From CAWGXZ01 sp963826695 (GTDB lineage: Bacteria; Pseudomonadota; Gammaproteobacteria; Burkholderiales; Burkholderiaceae_C): a DNA stretch of 64,000 nt. The notes beneath the pieces are model-generated. The model ran no database searches. It was given only the letters and a program-made list of their open reading frames with translations, and was not told the DNA's origin. The stretch spans positions 744,001-808,000 of the forward strand of contig CAWGXZ010000004.1 in NCBI GenBank assembly GCA_963826695.1, given 5' to 3'. The number at the start of each line of letters is the position of its first letter. Positions within the stretch are counted from its first letter, which is position 1. Below are positions 52,746-61,368 of the stretch, in pieces. A program made the translations under genes and the position numbers.

Positions 52746-53263
52746 CCTCCGGCCCCAAGACTGACGACGACGCTGCCGGAGAGCCCGCGCTGGCCGCGGG
52801 TCAGTTGCATTTCGACCGGCCGCGCCCGCGCGGCGCTGCGCGCCTCTGCGAGCCAGGCCTGCAGGGCAGGCGCCTCGACGCCGGTCAACTGCAGGCTGGC
52901 CCGCTCGCCCTGCACGACCAGCCGCCCCGCCGTGCCGAGCCGCTCCGTGGCGGTGTTCAGCGCATTCGCGGCCTGGGCCGCCGAGACGGGTGGCGTGTTG
53001 CGCAGCGTGGCGGCTTCCACCGCCAGAGCGCGCTGGCGCAGCACAGCGCTCTCGAGCTGCTCGAGCCGGGCCGGCGCTCCGCGCAAGGTTCGCAGCGCCG
53101 GCCCGAGCAATGTCAGCCAGATGGCAAGCCCGAGCAGCAGGACCGCCGCAGCGCCGACCAGCCGCCGCTCACGCGCTGCCAGCGCCTGCCAGCGTGCCGC
53201 AAGCTGCTGCACCCGGGCGGCCGCAGGCGCCGGCAGGCGGCTGCGCGGGGCTTGGGCCGTCAC
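52742..53263 (-). CDS. gspM: Type II secretion protein GspM
   Basis: 173 residues starting at a GTG that overlaps the gspL stop (GTGA). One membrane helix (LVGAAAVLLLGLAIWLTLLG) after a basic cytoplasmic tail, then a coiled segment and a ferredoxin-like periplasmic domain (LVVQGERASLQLTGVEAPAL). Pairs with GspL in the inner membrane. Confidence 0.9.
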   Translation of the reverse strand: MTAQAPRSRLPAPAAARVQQLAARWQALAARERRLVGAAAVLLLGLAIWLTLLGPALRTLRGAPARLEQLESAVLRQRALAVEAATLRNTPPVSAAQAANALNTATERLGTAGRLVVQGERASLQLTGVEAPALQAWLAEARSAARARPVEMQLTRGQRGLSGSVVVSLGAGG

Positions 53264-54522
53264 AGCGGCAACCGCCGGTCGACGGCAGCGCGCCGCAGCA
53301 GGGAAATACGGCCGTCGGCGAATTCGACCTGCCAGCTCCCGCCGCCCAGTCGGCTGCGAAAGGCGTCGACGTCGGCAGCTTGCCAGCCCGCTGCGGCCAG
53401 GCTCAGCCGCCCGGGTTCGAAGCGCAGGCTGTCGACCGGCGGCCGCTCGGCCGGCCATGCCGCTGCGGCAGCGGCGAGCATCGGCTCGAGATCGTCGCTG
53501 CCGGGCTTGCCGGCAGCAGTGCGCAGGGTCTGCACCTCGCGTTCCATCTGCAGTGGCGCGTCGAGCACCGCGCGGACCTGCGGAAAGGTGGTCTGCAGCA
53601 GTTGCACCAGGGTCTGCTCGCGGTCGGCGATCGCGCCGCGCAGCCGTGCGGCCTCCAGACCCAGGCCGAGCAGTTGCACCAGCAGCAGCGCGGCGACACC
53701 GGCGCGGGCCAGTTGCCAGGGCGGGCTCCACCAGCGGCGCCAGGCGTCGCCGAGCAGGCGCATGCCGCGCGCCCGGCGCGCGAACTCGAACTGGCGCAGG
53801 TTCCAGCGGCTTGCGGTGGCTGCCAGCAGGCGCTCCGGCGCGCCGAGCAGTTCGACCGGCCTGCCGAGCCAGCGCTCGGCTGCCGCGGCGACCGCCGGCT
53901 CGGCGGTGACGCGCAGCTCGGCGGTCATCGGCCGGGGCAGGCGGACGGCTGCCAGCCGGCCGTCGAGGCGCAGCAGGGCGACGCCTTCGGCGCTGGCCCA
54001 GACGAGCAGGGCGGCGCCCTGGCCGTCAGGGCCGCCGCCTTCGATTTCGGCAAAGTGCACGGCGCCGGGCTCGGCAGGCATCACCGCCGGCACGATGCGA
54101 TCGACGAACACGCCGGCCGCTTCGAGCAGCGCCAGCTCGTTGCGCAGCCAGCGACGGTCGACTGCCGCCGCCCAGCCCGGTTGACCGGCGACGGCATCCG
54201 GCGCCAGCGCCAGATAGGTGTGGGCCGTGTCGTCGAGCAATGCCTCCTCGGCAACGCCGGCCAGGGCGGCCGACAGCCGCGCCGCCGGCGCAACCGGAAC
54301 CACGATGCGCTGCCAGCCCACGTCGGCATCGCCGAGCACCGCCGTGACCTGCTCGGCGCGCGGCAGCAGGGCCGCGGCAGCGCGACCCTTGGCCAGGACT
54401 GCACCGGCATCGCTGACGAGCAGATGGCGGTACTCCCGCGGCGTGGCGTCGGCTTCGGTCGCTCCCGCCCGGCGGGGACCGTGGCGCGGGCGCGCTGGGA
54501 TCTGGACTACAAGCATCGGCAT
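53260..54522 (-). CDS. gspL: Type II secretion protein GspL
   Basis: 420 residues. The cytoplasmic actin-like domain (residues 1-250, with WQRIVVPVAPAARLSAALAG) binds GspE. A membrane helix at about 275-295 (RAGVAALLLVQLLGLGLEAA) follows, then a periplasmic ferredoxin-like domain. ATG at 54522 or the next at 54516. The gap to gspK is 127 bases, the only sizeable one between G and F besides E-F. Confidence 0.92.
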   Translation of the reverse strand: MPMLVVQIPARPRHGPRRAGATEADATPREYRHLLVSDAGAVLAKGRAAAALLPRAEQVTAVLGDADVGWQRIVVPVAPAARLSAALAGVAEEALLDDTAHTYLALAPDAVAGQPGWAAAVDRRWLRNELALLEAAGVFVDRIVPAVMPAEPGAVHFAEIEGGGPDGQGAALLVWASAEGVALLRLDGRLAAVRLPRPMTAELRVTAEPAVAAAAERWLGRPVELLGAPERLLAATASRWNLRQFEFARRARGMRLLGDAWRRWWSPPWQLARAGVAALLLVQLLGLGLEAARLRGAIADREQTLVQLLQTTFPQVRAVLDAPLQMEREVQTLRTAAGKPGSDDLEPMLAAAAAAWPAERPPVDSLRFEPGRLSLAAAGWQAADVDAFRSRLGGGSWQVEFADGRISLLRRAAVDRRLPL

Positions 54523-54649
54523 CGGCCGGCATCGCCTCGAAGCCCGCGGAAGCGGAGTGCGGGCAGGATTGTAGGCAAGCGCTGACGCCGCCGACGGCAG
54601 CGGCGCCCCTCCTCGCCGCCGCCAGGCGGTGTGATGCCCGGCCGCATCG

Positions 54650-55642
54650 TCAAGGCAGGCGGGCGGTCTGTGCGCGGCTGCTGGCGATCGTCAGCACTTC
54701 GAGCTGGCGACGTTCGACCAGCGCGTCCTGTTGCAGCACGCGTTCGCCGAGGCGCAACCGGCCACGAACCTCGAAATAACGCGATGCGGTGCCGACGCGC
54801 TGCTCGCTGAGCACGAACGCCGGACCGAGCTGGGTGCGGACTGCGGCCAGCGAGTCGAAGGGTGCCCGCTGCCGCAGTTGCACCAGTCGCTCGGCACCGC
54901 CGAGGTCGAGGCCGTCGATCGCGGCAGCGATCACCTCGCGGCTGGCGGTGTTCAGGTTGACCGGCGTCGGCCGCGGCAAAAGCACCACGTGCGGCGCAAT
55001 GCGCTGCAGCGTGGCATCGTCGACGCCGAACCAGGCCAGCTGATCGAGCCGCACCGGCGAAAGCCGGCGCACCTCGGATTCAGTGCGCGGCGGTGGCTGG
55101 CTTGCAGCGCCGGCTGCGACGGGTGCCGAATCGCGCAGCCCGGCGGCAATCGCGGAGGCCAATTCCGCCGAGACGCCGAGCGAGTCGAAAAGCCGCCTCA
55201 GGAGGGCAAGTTCAGCGGGAACGACGACGCCCGCGACCACCAGGTTCTGCAGGTTGTAGCGCGACTGCGCGTCGCCGATGGCGCCCGAGAGGAACGCTTC
55301 GGGAGCGTCCTCGGTGCGATCGGCGTCGGCAGCCAGGAAGGTCGACAGGCGCGCCTCGGCCAGCGGCACCGCCCAGGGTTCGCCGAGGTGGTCGGCACCG
55401 CCGGTGCGCGCGTCTTCGCGGAGGATCAGCCGCGCCCAGTCGAGCGCCCCGGCGAGGACCCAGACCGACTGGCTGCGGCTGCGTTCGGCGGCCTCGACCT
55501 GTACCGCCCGCCATTGCTGCCAGATCATCGCCGCGGCAAGGGTGCTGACCAGCGTCACGATCAGCATCGCCAGCAGCAGCGCCGCACCTGCCTGGCGGCG
55601 CGGCGGCGTGCTCGCCCTGCGACGAGGTGCAAGCGGCGTCAT
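54650..55642 (-). CDS. gspK: Type II secretion minor pseudopilin GspK
   Basis: 330 residues with pseudopilin N-terminus RRQAGAALLLAMLIVTLVST, in which the residue after the leader Gly is Ala, and no Glu5, both usual for GspK. The large globular domain follows (YNLQNLVVAG, LNTASREVIAAAIDGLDLGG), typical of the tip pseudopilin. Overlaps gspJ by ATGA. Confidence 0.93.
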   Translation of the reverse strand: MTPLAPRRRASTPPRRQAGAALLLAMLIVTLVSTLAAAMIWQQWRAVQVEAAERSRSQSVWVLAGALDWARLILREDARTGGADHLGEPWAVPLAEARLSTFLAADADRTEDAPEAFLSGAIGDAQSRYNLQNLVVAGVVVPAELALLRRLFDSLGVSAELASAIAAGLRDSAPVAAGAASQPPPRTESEVRRLSPVRLDQLAWFGVDDATLQRIAPHVVLLPRPTPVNLNTASREVIAAAIDGLDLGGAERLVQLRQRAPFDSLAAVRTQLGPAFVLSEQRVGTASRYFEVRGRLRLGERVLQQDALVERRQLEVLTIASSRAQTARLP

Positions 55643-56310
55643 GGCCAGGCGGGTGCGAGTGCAATGTCGCGTGTCAGCACGACCGCCTCGCCGCCCGCCT
55701 GCGGCGCGAAGCCGAGAACGAGCCGGACACCCGATGGCAGCAGCTGGCGCGCCGCGCCAGCGCCGCTGGTGGCGACATCGGCGCTCGACTGGGCGTTGCT
55801 CCAGGCACTGCCGCGAAAGAAGTAGAGCTGCCACTGCAGCACGCCTTCGAGCATCGCGAGCTGGCCGACCTCGTTGCCGAGCAGTTGCTGGCTGCGCAGC
55901 CAGCTCTCCTGCAGCGCGCCTTCTCGGTCGACGACCGGGCCGGCCCAGCGCTGCCAGGCGCCGCCCGGCCGCAGCGACCAGGCCACCAGTTGCAGGCCGC
56001 CGGGCGCCCGGCGCGTCAAGCGCAGCGTCGCGCCATCGAAGCTCAGCGCCGGCGCGGCAGCCGACTCCTGCAGCGCCTCCATGTCGTGTTCCCACTGCGC
56101 CAGCACGGTGTTGAAACGCAGCGCCTGCTCGAGCCTCTGCTGGCTGGCGTCGCGCACACGGACGATGCCGTCGACGCCCTGCCACGCCATGCCCGCAAGC
56201 AGTGCCATCAGCATCAGGGCCACCAGCACCTCGACGAGCGTGAAGCCGCCAAGCGCGCCACGCGGCGGCGTCGCACGCCGCTGGCAAGCCCGTGTGTCGC
56301 TCCCGGCCAT
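55639..56310 (-). CDS. gspJ: Type II secretion minor pseudopilin GspJ
   Basis: 223 residues. Prepilin leader and hydrophobic helix GGFTLVEVLVALMLMALLAG start at Gly-Phe, with Glu5. The rest matches GspJ (WEHDMEALQESAAAPALSFD, and PGGLQLVAWSLRPG). Starts 2 bases after the gspI stop. Confidence 0.93.
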   Translation of the reverse strand: MAGSDTRACQRRATPPRGALGGFTLVEVLVALMLMALLAGMAWQGVDGIVRVRDASQQRLEQALRFNTVLAQWEHDMEALQESAAAPALSFDGATLRLTRRAPGGLQLVAWSLRPGGAWQRWAGPVVDREGALQESWLRSQQLLGNEVGQLAMLEGVLQWQLYFFRGSAWSNAQSSADVATSGAGAARQLLPSGVRLVLGFAPQAGGEAVVLTRDIALAPAWP

Positions 56311-56312
56311 CT

Positions 56313-56711
56313 TCAATAGCGCGACAGCACCGTCGACAGACTCAGCAGGGGGCGGTCGTCGGGATCGGCGACGCGCGCGTCGATGCGGCGGAAGTTCGGG
56401 TTCGGCGTCGGTCGCACGACCAGCCGGCCGCGATAGGCCACGCCGAGCTGGCTGCAGCTGAAATCGCTGTCGCCCACCGATGGAAACTGGCGCGCCAGGC
56501 GCAGCCCGGTCAACTGGTTGTCGGCGCACCACTGGGCCGCGCTGATCGAAGCCAGCCGCTCTGCATTGCCCAGCAGGGCACCGGCAGCGCGGCTGCCCGC
56601 CGCCAGGGTGACGGCGAGGATCACCAGGGCGACCAGCACTTCGATCAGCGTAAAGCCGTGCAAATGGCCTGCAGCCAGGGCGCAGCGCGGCCGGGCCGAG
56701 GCGCGATCCAC
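56313..56711 (-). CDS. gspI: Type II secretion minor pseudopilin GspI
   Basis: 132 residues from GTG at 56711. GFTLIEVLVALVILAVTLAA prepilin helix with Gly-Phe cleavage site and Glu5; ADNQLTGLRLARQFPSVGD is the GspI signature of the family. Confidence 0.93.
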   Translation of the reverse strand: MDRASARPRCALAAGHLHGFTLIEVLVALVILAVTLAAGSRAAGALLGNAERLASISAAQWCADNQLTGLRLARQFPSVGDSDFSCSQLGVAYRGRLVVRPTPNPNFRRIDARVADPDDRPLLSLSTVLSRY

Positions 56712-56728
56712 TTCAGGGGGACCCGGCT

Positions 56729-57283
56729 TCAGCGGACCGCCGCCGGTGCATCGAGCACGCCGAAGGGCCGCAGACCGTCGGTCGCGAGGCTCAGCTGCTG
56801 GCCGTCGAGCCGGAGCCGCACCTGCTGCGCCCCGATCAGCGGCTCAGGGCCGAGGACCAGCATCGTCGCGCCGACCACTTCAGCGCGAACCCCGGTCGTC
56901 AGCCAACGGGTCGGAAATGCCAGCGCGGCGGGCAAACCGACGAAGCGAAAGTCGGCCGTGCCGGTGCCGTCGGCAGGGCCGGCGCTTGCGCCACCAGGCT
57001 GCCAGGTCACGCTGTATCCCCCGGCGCGCGACTCGCTGCGCGCCGATTCGAGCAGCGCGCCCAGCCGGGCGGCCTCTCGCTCGAGCTGGGTCGCGCGTGG
57101 ATCGCGCAGCGCCAGCATGGCAACCGCGGAAGCGATGGCAATCACCGCGACGACCACCAGCAATTCGATCAGCGTGAAGCCGCGCCCAGGCCGGTCAGGC
57201 CGGCCCGGCAGCGGCTGGTCGCGCCAGCGGCTACTGCCAGGAGCCAACTTCGGCGTCCTTGCCTTCGCCGCCGACCACCCCAT
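56729..57283 (-). CDS. gspH: Type II secretion minor pseudopilin GspH
   Basis: GFTLIELLVVVAVIAIASAV prepilin helix; then REAARLGALLESARSESRAG and SLATDGLRPFG near the end, typical of GspH. The ATG at 57283 overlaps the end of gspG by 53 bases and gives a long 35-residue leader. A TTG at 57247 with AAGGA upstream gives a more usual 23-residue leader and is a good alternative. Confidence 0.88.
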   Translation of the reverse strand: MGWSAAKARTPKLAPGSSRWRDQPLPGRPDRPGRGFTLIELLVVVAVIAIASAVAMLALRDPRATQLEREAARLGALLESARSESRAGGYSVTWQPGGASAGPADGTGTADFRFVGLPAALAFPTRWLTTGVRAEVVGATMLVLGPEPLIGAQQVRLRLDGQQLSLATDGLRPFGVLDAPAAVR

Positions 57284-57689
57284 CGGCTCCCAGGCTGTAG
57301 ACGTCGATCTCGCCCTTCACGCCCGGGTTCGCGTACTGGTAGGCATGGCCCCACGGATCATTGGGCAGCTTGTCGAGGTACGGCTTCCAGTTCCTCGGCA
57401 CCGCGCCAACCGTCGGCCGGGCAACCAGCGCCTGAAGCCCTTGCTCGGCGCTCGGATAACGCTGGTTGTCGAGGCGATAGAGCTTCAATGCCTGCATCAG
57501 GTTGTTGACGTCGGTGCGCGCCGCAGTGACGCGGGCGTCGTCAGTCCGGCTGAGCACGTTCGGAACGATCAGCGCCGCCAGGACCCCGATGATCACCAGC
57601 ACCACCATCAGCTCGATCAGGGTGAAGCCACGAAGACGGCGGCCGCGGGCATTTGCTTGCAGTTCCAGGCGGGCAGTTCGAGGCGTCAT
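57231..57689 (-). CDS. gspG: Type II secretion major pseudopilin GspG
   Basis: 152 residues from ATG 57689 (57719 is another ATG). GFTLIELMVVLVIIGVLAAL prepilin helix; DVNNLMQALKLYRLDNQRYP, PYLDKLPNDPWGHAYQY and the C-terminal calcium-site region YSLGADGVVGGEGKDAEVG. Main subunit of the pseudopilus; first gene of the leftward operon. Confidence 0.96.
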   Translation of the reverse strand: MTPRTARLELQANARGRRLRGFTLIELMVVLVIIGVLAALIVPNVLSRTDDARVTAARTDVNNLMQALKLYRLDNQRYPSAEQGLQALVARPTVGAVPRNWKPYLDKLPNDPWGHAYQYANPGVKGEIDVYSLGADGVVGGEGKDAEVGSWQ

Positions 57690-57730
57690 TCGGCAGTGTC
57701 GGAGGGCAGGCGAGACCATGATAATGGGGC

Positions 57731-58357
57731 ATGTCGAGACGGCTCAGCGTACTGCTCATCTGGTCGTGCGTCGCTGCGTCGGCGGTTTTCTGGTCATTCC
57801 GGCTGTTGGCGCAGCCCTCGCCGGTACCTCAATCCGCGCGGCTGGCGAGCACGGAACCGGTGCAGAACGCCGACTGGAGCCGGCTGCTCGGAGCGGCCGC
57901 CCGGCCAGAGGTTGCTGCCGTGGCGGTGACGGCTGCCGCGTCGCGGTTCCGGCTGGTCGGCGTCGCTGCAACCGGCCTTGGCCTGGGCCTCGGTCCGGCG
58001 ATCGAGGTGGCGCTGATTGCTGTCGACGGCATGCCGCCACGGGCCTTTCGCATAGGGCAGCGCGTGGTCGACAGTTTTCTGCTCAGTGACGTCAGCCGGC
58101 ATGGTGCAACGCTTGCCGCGGGCACCGCGGCAGCCGAAAAAGTCGTTCTGGAAATGCCCTTGCCGACTGCCGCTGCCACCGGTTCGTTGGGGCAGCCGCA
58201 GCCGCAGCCGCAGCCGCCTGCCATGCCTGTCGTCGGCAGCAGCGTGTCCGCGGCGCCCGCCGCACCACCGGTTGCACCTGCCGTGGTTGCCACGCCAGGT
58301 GAGGGCTCCGCTCCACCGCAAGCCCCCGAACTGCGCAACAGTCCGCTGGCGCGCTGA
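57731..58357 (+). CDS. gspC: Type II secretion protein GspC-like
   Basis: 208 residues. One membrane helix (LLIWSCVAASAVFWSFRLLA), then a homology-region (HR) domain (FRLVGVAATGLGLGLG, VDGMPPRAFRIGQRVVDSFL) and a Pro/Gln/Ala-rich tail (QPQPQPQPPAMP). No PDZ domain, unlike E. coli-type GspC. Transcribed away from gspG with 41 bases between starts. GspC joins the inner platform to the GspD secretin. Confidence 0.85.
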   Translation: MSRRLSVLLIWSCVAASAVFWSFRLLAQPSPVPQSARLASTEPVQNADWSRLLGAAARPEVAAVAVTAAASRFRLVGVAATGLGLGLGPAIEVALIAVDGMPPRAFRIGQRVVDSFLLSDVSRHGATLAAGTAAAEKVVLEMPLPTAAATGSLGQPQPQPQPPAMPVVGSSVSAAPAAPPVAPAVVATPGEGSAPPQAPELRNSPLAR

Positions 58358-58366
58358 AGGCGGAGT

Positions 58367-59515
58367 TCACGACCCGCCAGGGACGGTTCGGCCTTCAGGC
58401 TCGCGCGCCGGCTCGATGGCCGGCGCAACGGCGGCCAACGCAGGCAGGTTGTCGAGTTCGGCGTTTCGCGTGACCTGCGCCGCTTCGCCGGTGGTCGCGT
58501 CGGCCACGTCGGTGAGCAGCGCGGCCGCGCAGCTCAACAGCGGCCAGGCCAGCGTGGCGCCGGTGCCATCGGTGCTTTCCATCCCGAGCTCGAGCAGTGC
58601 AGAGGACTGGAATTGCACCAGCGCATGGTCGAGGCCGGCATGCGACTGGCTGCGCGAGAAGACGCAGTAGTCGGTCACGGCGGGTGCGATCCGGCTGGCG
58701 ATCATCACGGCGGCATAGGCCGGCATGCCGTCGACGATGATCAGGTTGCGCTTGCCGGCTGCAACCAGGATCAGGCCCACCATCATCGCGACTTCGAAGC
58801 CGCCGAGGGCAGCCAGGAGGTCGATCGGCTCGCCGAGGCCGCGATGGCGCACCAGTGCACCCTGCAACGGCACCAGCACGCGGGCGAGGTCGTCTTCCTT
58901 CATGGCCGGTCCCGTCGCGACCAGGTCGCGCAGCTTGGCCCCGGTCAGCGCCGCCAGCAGCAGCGCAGCGCATTCGCGCGAGCCGACGCCGATACCTGCA
59001 CAGGCTACGACATTGCCCGGCAGCGCTTCGGCGATCTCCATGCCGGCGCGGATCGCCGCCTGCGCACGTTCGACCGACATGGCCGACCCGGTTCGCGAGC
59101 TGCGTGTGCCGTGGGCGATCTTGCGGGCAAGCAACCGCGGATGCGTGGCCACCGTTTCGGCAACACCGGCATCGACGACGGTCAGTGCCAGCCCCTGGTT
59201 GGCAGCGAATACCGAAAGCGGCAGTTCGCCATTGAGCACGCTGGCGACCAGATGCCCGCTCGAATGCTGTTGTGCAGCACCGGTGGCGGCGCCGATTCCT
59301 TCCACCGCCAGTCCGTGATCGGCGGCGAAGACGACGAGCTGGGGCGCTTCCAGCCGCGGGCGCAGGCTGTTGGCGATGAGGCCGAGCCGGACCGCCAGCG
59401 GCTCGAGCTCGCCGAGACTGCCGGCCGATTCGGCGCGGCGACGCAGCTTCTCGCGCAGCGCCAGCTCGAGCATCGGGTTCGCCGTGACGGCGATCAGGGA
59501 GCGGGCGACGGACAT
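58367..59515 (-). CDS. CobT-like nicotinate-nucleotide phosphoribosyltransferase, active-site changes
   Basis: 382 residues of the CobT (NaMN:dimethylbenzimidazole phosphoribosyltransferase) family: VVFAADHGLAVEGIG, VDAGVAE, GNVVACAGIGVGSRECAALL and GFEVAMMVGLILVAAGKRN. In well-studied CobT the catalytic Glu lies in GEGTGA; here the segment is STDGTGATLAWPLL, Asp in place of Glu. The usual His-Ser-x-Glu-Pro-Gly-His stretch is FSRSQSHAGLDHAL. Other cobalamin genes are not nearby. It may act on another base or be a paralogue. Converges on gspC with 9 bases between. Confidence 0.8.
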   Translation of the reverse strand: MSVARSLIAVTANPMLELALREKLRRRAESAGSLGELEPLAVRLGLIANSLRPRLEAPQLVVFAADHGLAVEGIGAATGAAQQHSSGHLVASVLNGELPLSVFAANQGLALTVVDAGVAETVATHPRLLARKIAHGTRSSRTGSAMSVERAQAAIRAGMEIAEALPGNVVACAGIGVGSRECAALLLAALTGAKLRDLVATGPAMKEDDLARVLVPLQGALVRHRGLGEPIDLLAALGGFEVAMMVGLILVAAGKRNLIIVDGMPAYAAVMIASRIAPAVTDYCVFSRSQSHAGLDHALVQFQSSALLELGMESTDGTGATLAWPLLSCAAALLTDVADATTGEAAQVTRNAELDNLPALAAVAPAIEPAREPEGRTVPGGS

Positions 59516-59587
59516 GCGAAGGCGGCGGCCGGCCGTGGGCAAGAGGGGAATCGATTGTCGCCTGCAGCGCGACCGCCGCGGCGCGGC

Positions 59588-61132
59588 TCAGCGCAGGAAA
59601 AGGCGATAGACCGGGTTGTCGGTTTCGTCGGCGCAGGGATAGCTCAGGCCGTCGAGGAAGGCACCGAAGGCTTGCTGATCGCCGACGGGAACCTGCATGC
59701 CGACCAGAATCTTGCCGTGGTCGGCGCCCTGGTTGCGGTAGTGGAACAGGCTGATGTTCCAGTCGTTCGGCATGGCCGAAAGGAATCGCATCAGGGCGCC
59801 CGGACGCTCCGGGAACACGAAGCGGTAGAGCCGTTCGTCGGCCGCGAGCGGGCTGCGGCCGCCGACGAGGTGCCGCAGGTGCTCCTGCGCCAGGTCGTCG
59901 TGCGTCAGGTCGAGGGTTGCAAAACCGTGTTGGCGAAAGCCTGCGGCGATTCGTGCCGACTCGTCGCGTTCCTCGGTCGCCAGCCCGACGAAGACATGCG
60001 CCTGACGCGTGTCCGAGATGCGGTAGTTGAATTCGGTGACCGACCGCGGCCCGATCAGCCCGCAAAACCGCCGGAAGCTGCCCCGCTCTTCGGGCATGGT
60101 GACGGCGAACAGCGCTTCGCGCGACTCGCCGACCTCGGCGCGTTGCGCGACGAAACGCAGCCGGTCGAAGTTCATGTTCGCGCCGCAGGTGATTGCAACC
60201 AGCGTCTGCCCGCGAAGCCCGTGGGTCTCGACGTACTGCTTGATGCCGGCTACGCCGAGCGCTCCGGCCGGCTCGAGGATGCTGCGGGTGTCCTGAAAGA
60301 CGTCCTTGATGGCGGCGCACACCGCGTCGGTGTCGACGAGGATGTAGTCGTCGACCCACTCGCGGCAAAGGCGGAATGTTTCTTCGCCGACCAGCTTGAC
60401 CGCGGTGCCATCCGAAAAGAGGCCGACTTCGGCGAGCTGGACCCGCTGACCGGCCCGAACCGATCGCACCATGGCATCGGAATCGACGGTCTGCACGCCG
60501 ATAACCCGGATTTCAGGCCGCACCGCCTTGATGTAGGCCGCAACGCCGGCGATCAGCCCGCCACCGCCGATAGCGACGAAAACGGCATCGATCGGGCCCT
60601 GGTGCTGGCGCAGGATCTCCATGCCGACCGTGCCCTGGCCGGCAATGACATCGGGGTCGTCGAAGGGGTGGACGAAGGTGGCGAGCGTTTCCTCGCACAG
60701 CTGCAAGGCCCGGGCATGGGCATCGGTGTAGCTGTCGCCGTGCAGCACCACCTCGCCGCCGAGTGCCTTGACCGCATCGACTTTCAGACGCGGCGTCGTC
60801 ACCGGCATGACGATGGTTGCGCGGCAGCCGAGCCGCCGGGCGGAGAGGGCCACGCCCTGCGCATGGTTGCCGGCCGAGGCGCAGATGACGCCACGCGCGC
60901 GCTCCTCGACGCTCAGGTGCGCCATCTTGTTGTAGGCGCCGCGCAGCTTGAAGCTGAAGACCGGCTGCTGGTCCTCGCGCTTCAGGAGAACCTGGTTGCC
61001 CAGGCGCCGGGAAAGCTCGCGCGCGGGCTCGAGGGCGGTTTCCTGCGCCACGTCGTAGACCTTGGCCGTGAGGATCTTCCTCAGGTAGTCGGGCGACGAG
61101 CCCGCCGCCGGGAGCGCTGCACTAGAAGTCAT
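59588..61132 (-). CDS. ilvA: Threonine ammonia-lyase, biosynthetic
   Basis: 514 residues. PLP-Lys in FSFKLRGAYNKMAHL, phosphate-binding loop GGGGLIAG, and SAGNHAQGVALSARRLG; two ACT-like regulatory domains at the C-terminus (ALFAVTMPEERGSFRRFCGL; YRFVFPERPGALMRFLSAM). The full length with double regulatory domain indicates the isoleucine-inhibited form making 2-oxobutanoate. Upstream, in 61133-61368, lies a candidate small RNA with its own terminator. Confidence 0.95.
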   Translation of the reverse strand: MTSSAALPAAGSSPDYLRKILTAKVYDVAQETALEPARELSRRLGNQVLLKREDQQPVFSFKLRGAYNKMAHLSVEERARGVICASAGNHAQGVALSARRLGCRATIVMPVTTPRLKVDAVKALGGEVVLHGDSYTDAHARALQLCEETLATFVHPFDDPDVIAGQGTVGMEILRQHQGPIDAVFVAIGGGGLIAGVAAYIKAVRPEIRVIGVQTVDSDAMVRSVRAGQRVQLAEVGLFSDGTAVKLVGEETFRLCREWVDDYILVDTDAVCAAIKDVFQDTRSILEPAGALGVAGIKQYVETHGLRGQTLVAITCGANMNFDRLRFVAQRAEVGESREALFAVTMPEERGSFRRFCGLIGPRSVTEFNYRISDTRQAHVFVGLATEERDESARIAAGFRQHGFATLDLTHDDLAQEHLRHLVGGRSPLAADERLYRFVFPERPGALMRFLSAMPNDWNISLFHYRNQGADHGKILVGMQVPVGDQQAFGAFLDGLSYPCADETDNPVYRLFLR

Positions 61133-61183
61133 CGGGCATGCGACAGAAGCTCGGACCAAAACGCGTCAGGCCCGGCGCTCAGA

Positions 61184-61273
61184 AAAAAAGCCCAAGGCAT
61201 TGCTGCCTTGGGCTGAATCCACCGTTGGGAGGTGGAGGAGACAATCGGCCGAAGCGGGCTTCCCGTCTTCGAT
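61184..61273 (-). ncRNA. Candidate small RNA upstream of ilvA, with promoter, three hairpins and terminator
   Basis: On the minus strand, a sigma-70-like promoter is followed by about 90 transcribed bases. Hairpin 1 is CGAAG-A-CGGG-AAG-CCCG-CTTCG. A C-rich stretch CTCCTCCACCTCCC follows, partly in the loop of hairpin 2 (TCCACC/GGTGGA). The end is a terminator with 11-bp stem and seven T. The CCUCC motifs could pair with Shine-Dalgarno sequences, as in CcsR/cuckoo RNAs. It could instead be an ilvA leader attenuator. No antiterminator is evident. Confidence 0.6.
61189..61214 (-). terminator. Intrinsic terminator of the candidate small RNA
   Basis: AGCCCAAGGCA paired with TGCCTTGGGCT (11 bp), TTGC-type loop, then seven T on the minus strand (A-run 61183-61189). 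Confidence 0.9.
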
Positions 61274-61279
61274 GGCGCC

Positions 61280-61308
61280 AGTGTAGCGCGGCGGATGCTG
61301 CACCGCAA
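61280..61308 (-). promoter_or_regulatory. Sigma-70-like promoter for the candidate small RNA
   Basis: On the minus strand TTGCGG (61308-61303), a spacer of exactly 17 bases, and TACACT (61285-61280). The start would be near 61273. Confidence 0.6.
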
Positions 61309-61368
61309 TATGAATTCACGCCGCGTGTCGACGGTTAGAGTGCGCGCTCCACCGCAAAGGGCAATCAG

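Noticed and set aside
58613..61216. Plus-strand frame of about 870 codons
   Set aside because: Antisense to the CobT-like gene and ilvA; no domain.
61133..61368. Classical ilvA attenuator with leader peptide
   Set aside because: No short ORF rich in Ile/Val/Leu and no alternative antiterminator hairpin seen; a separate small RNA explains the promoter and terminator better, though not proven.
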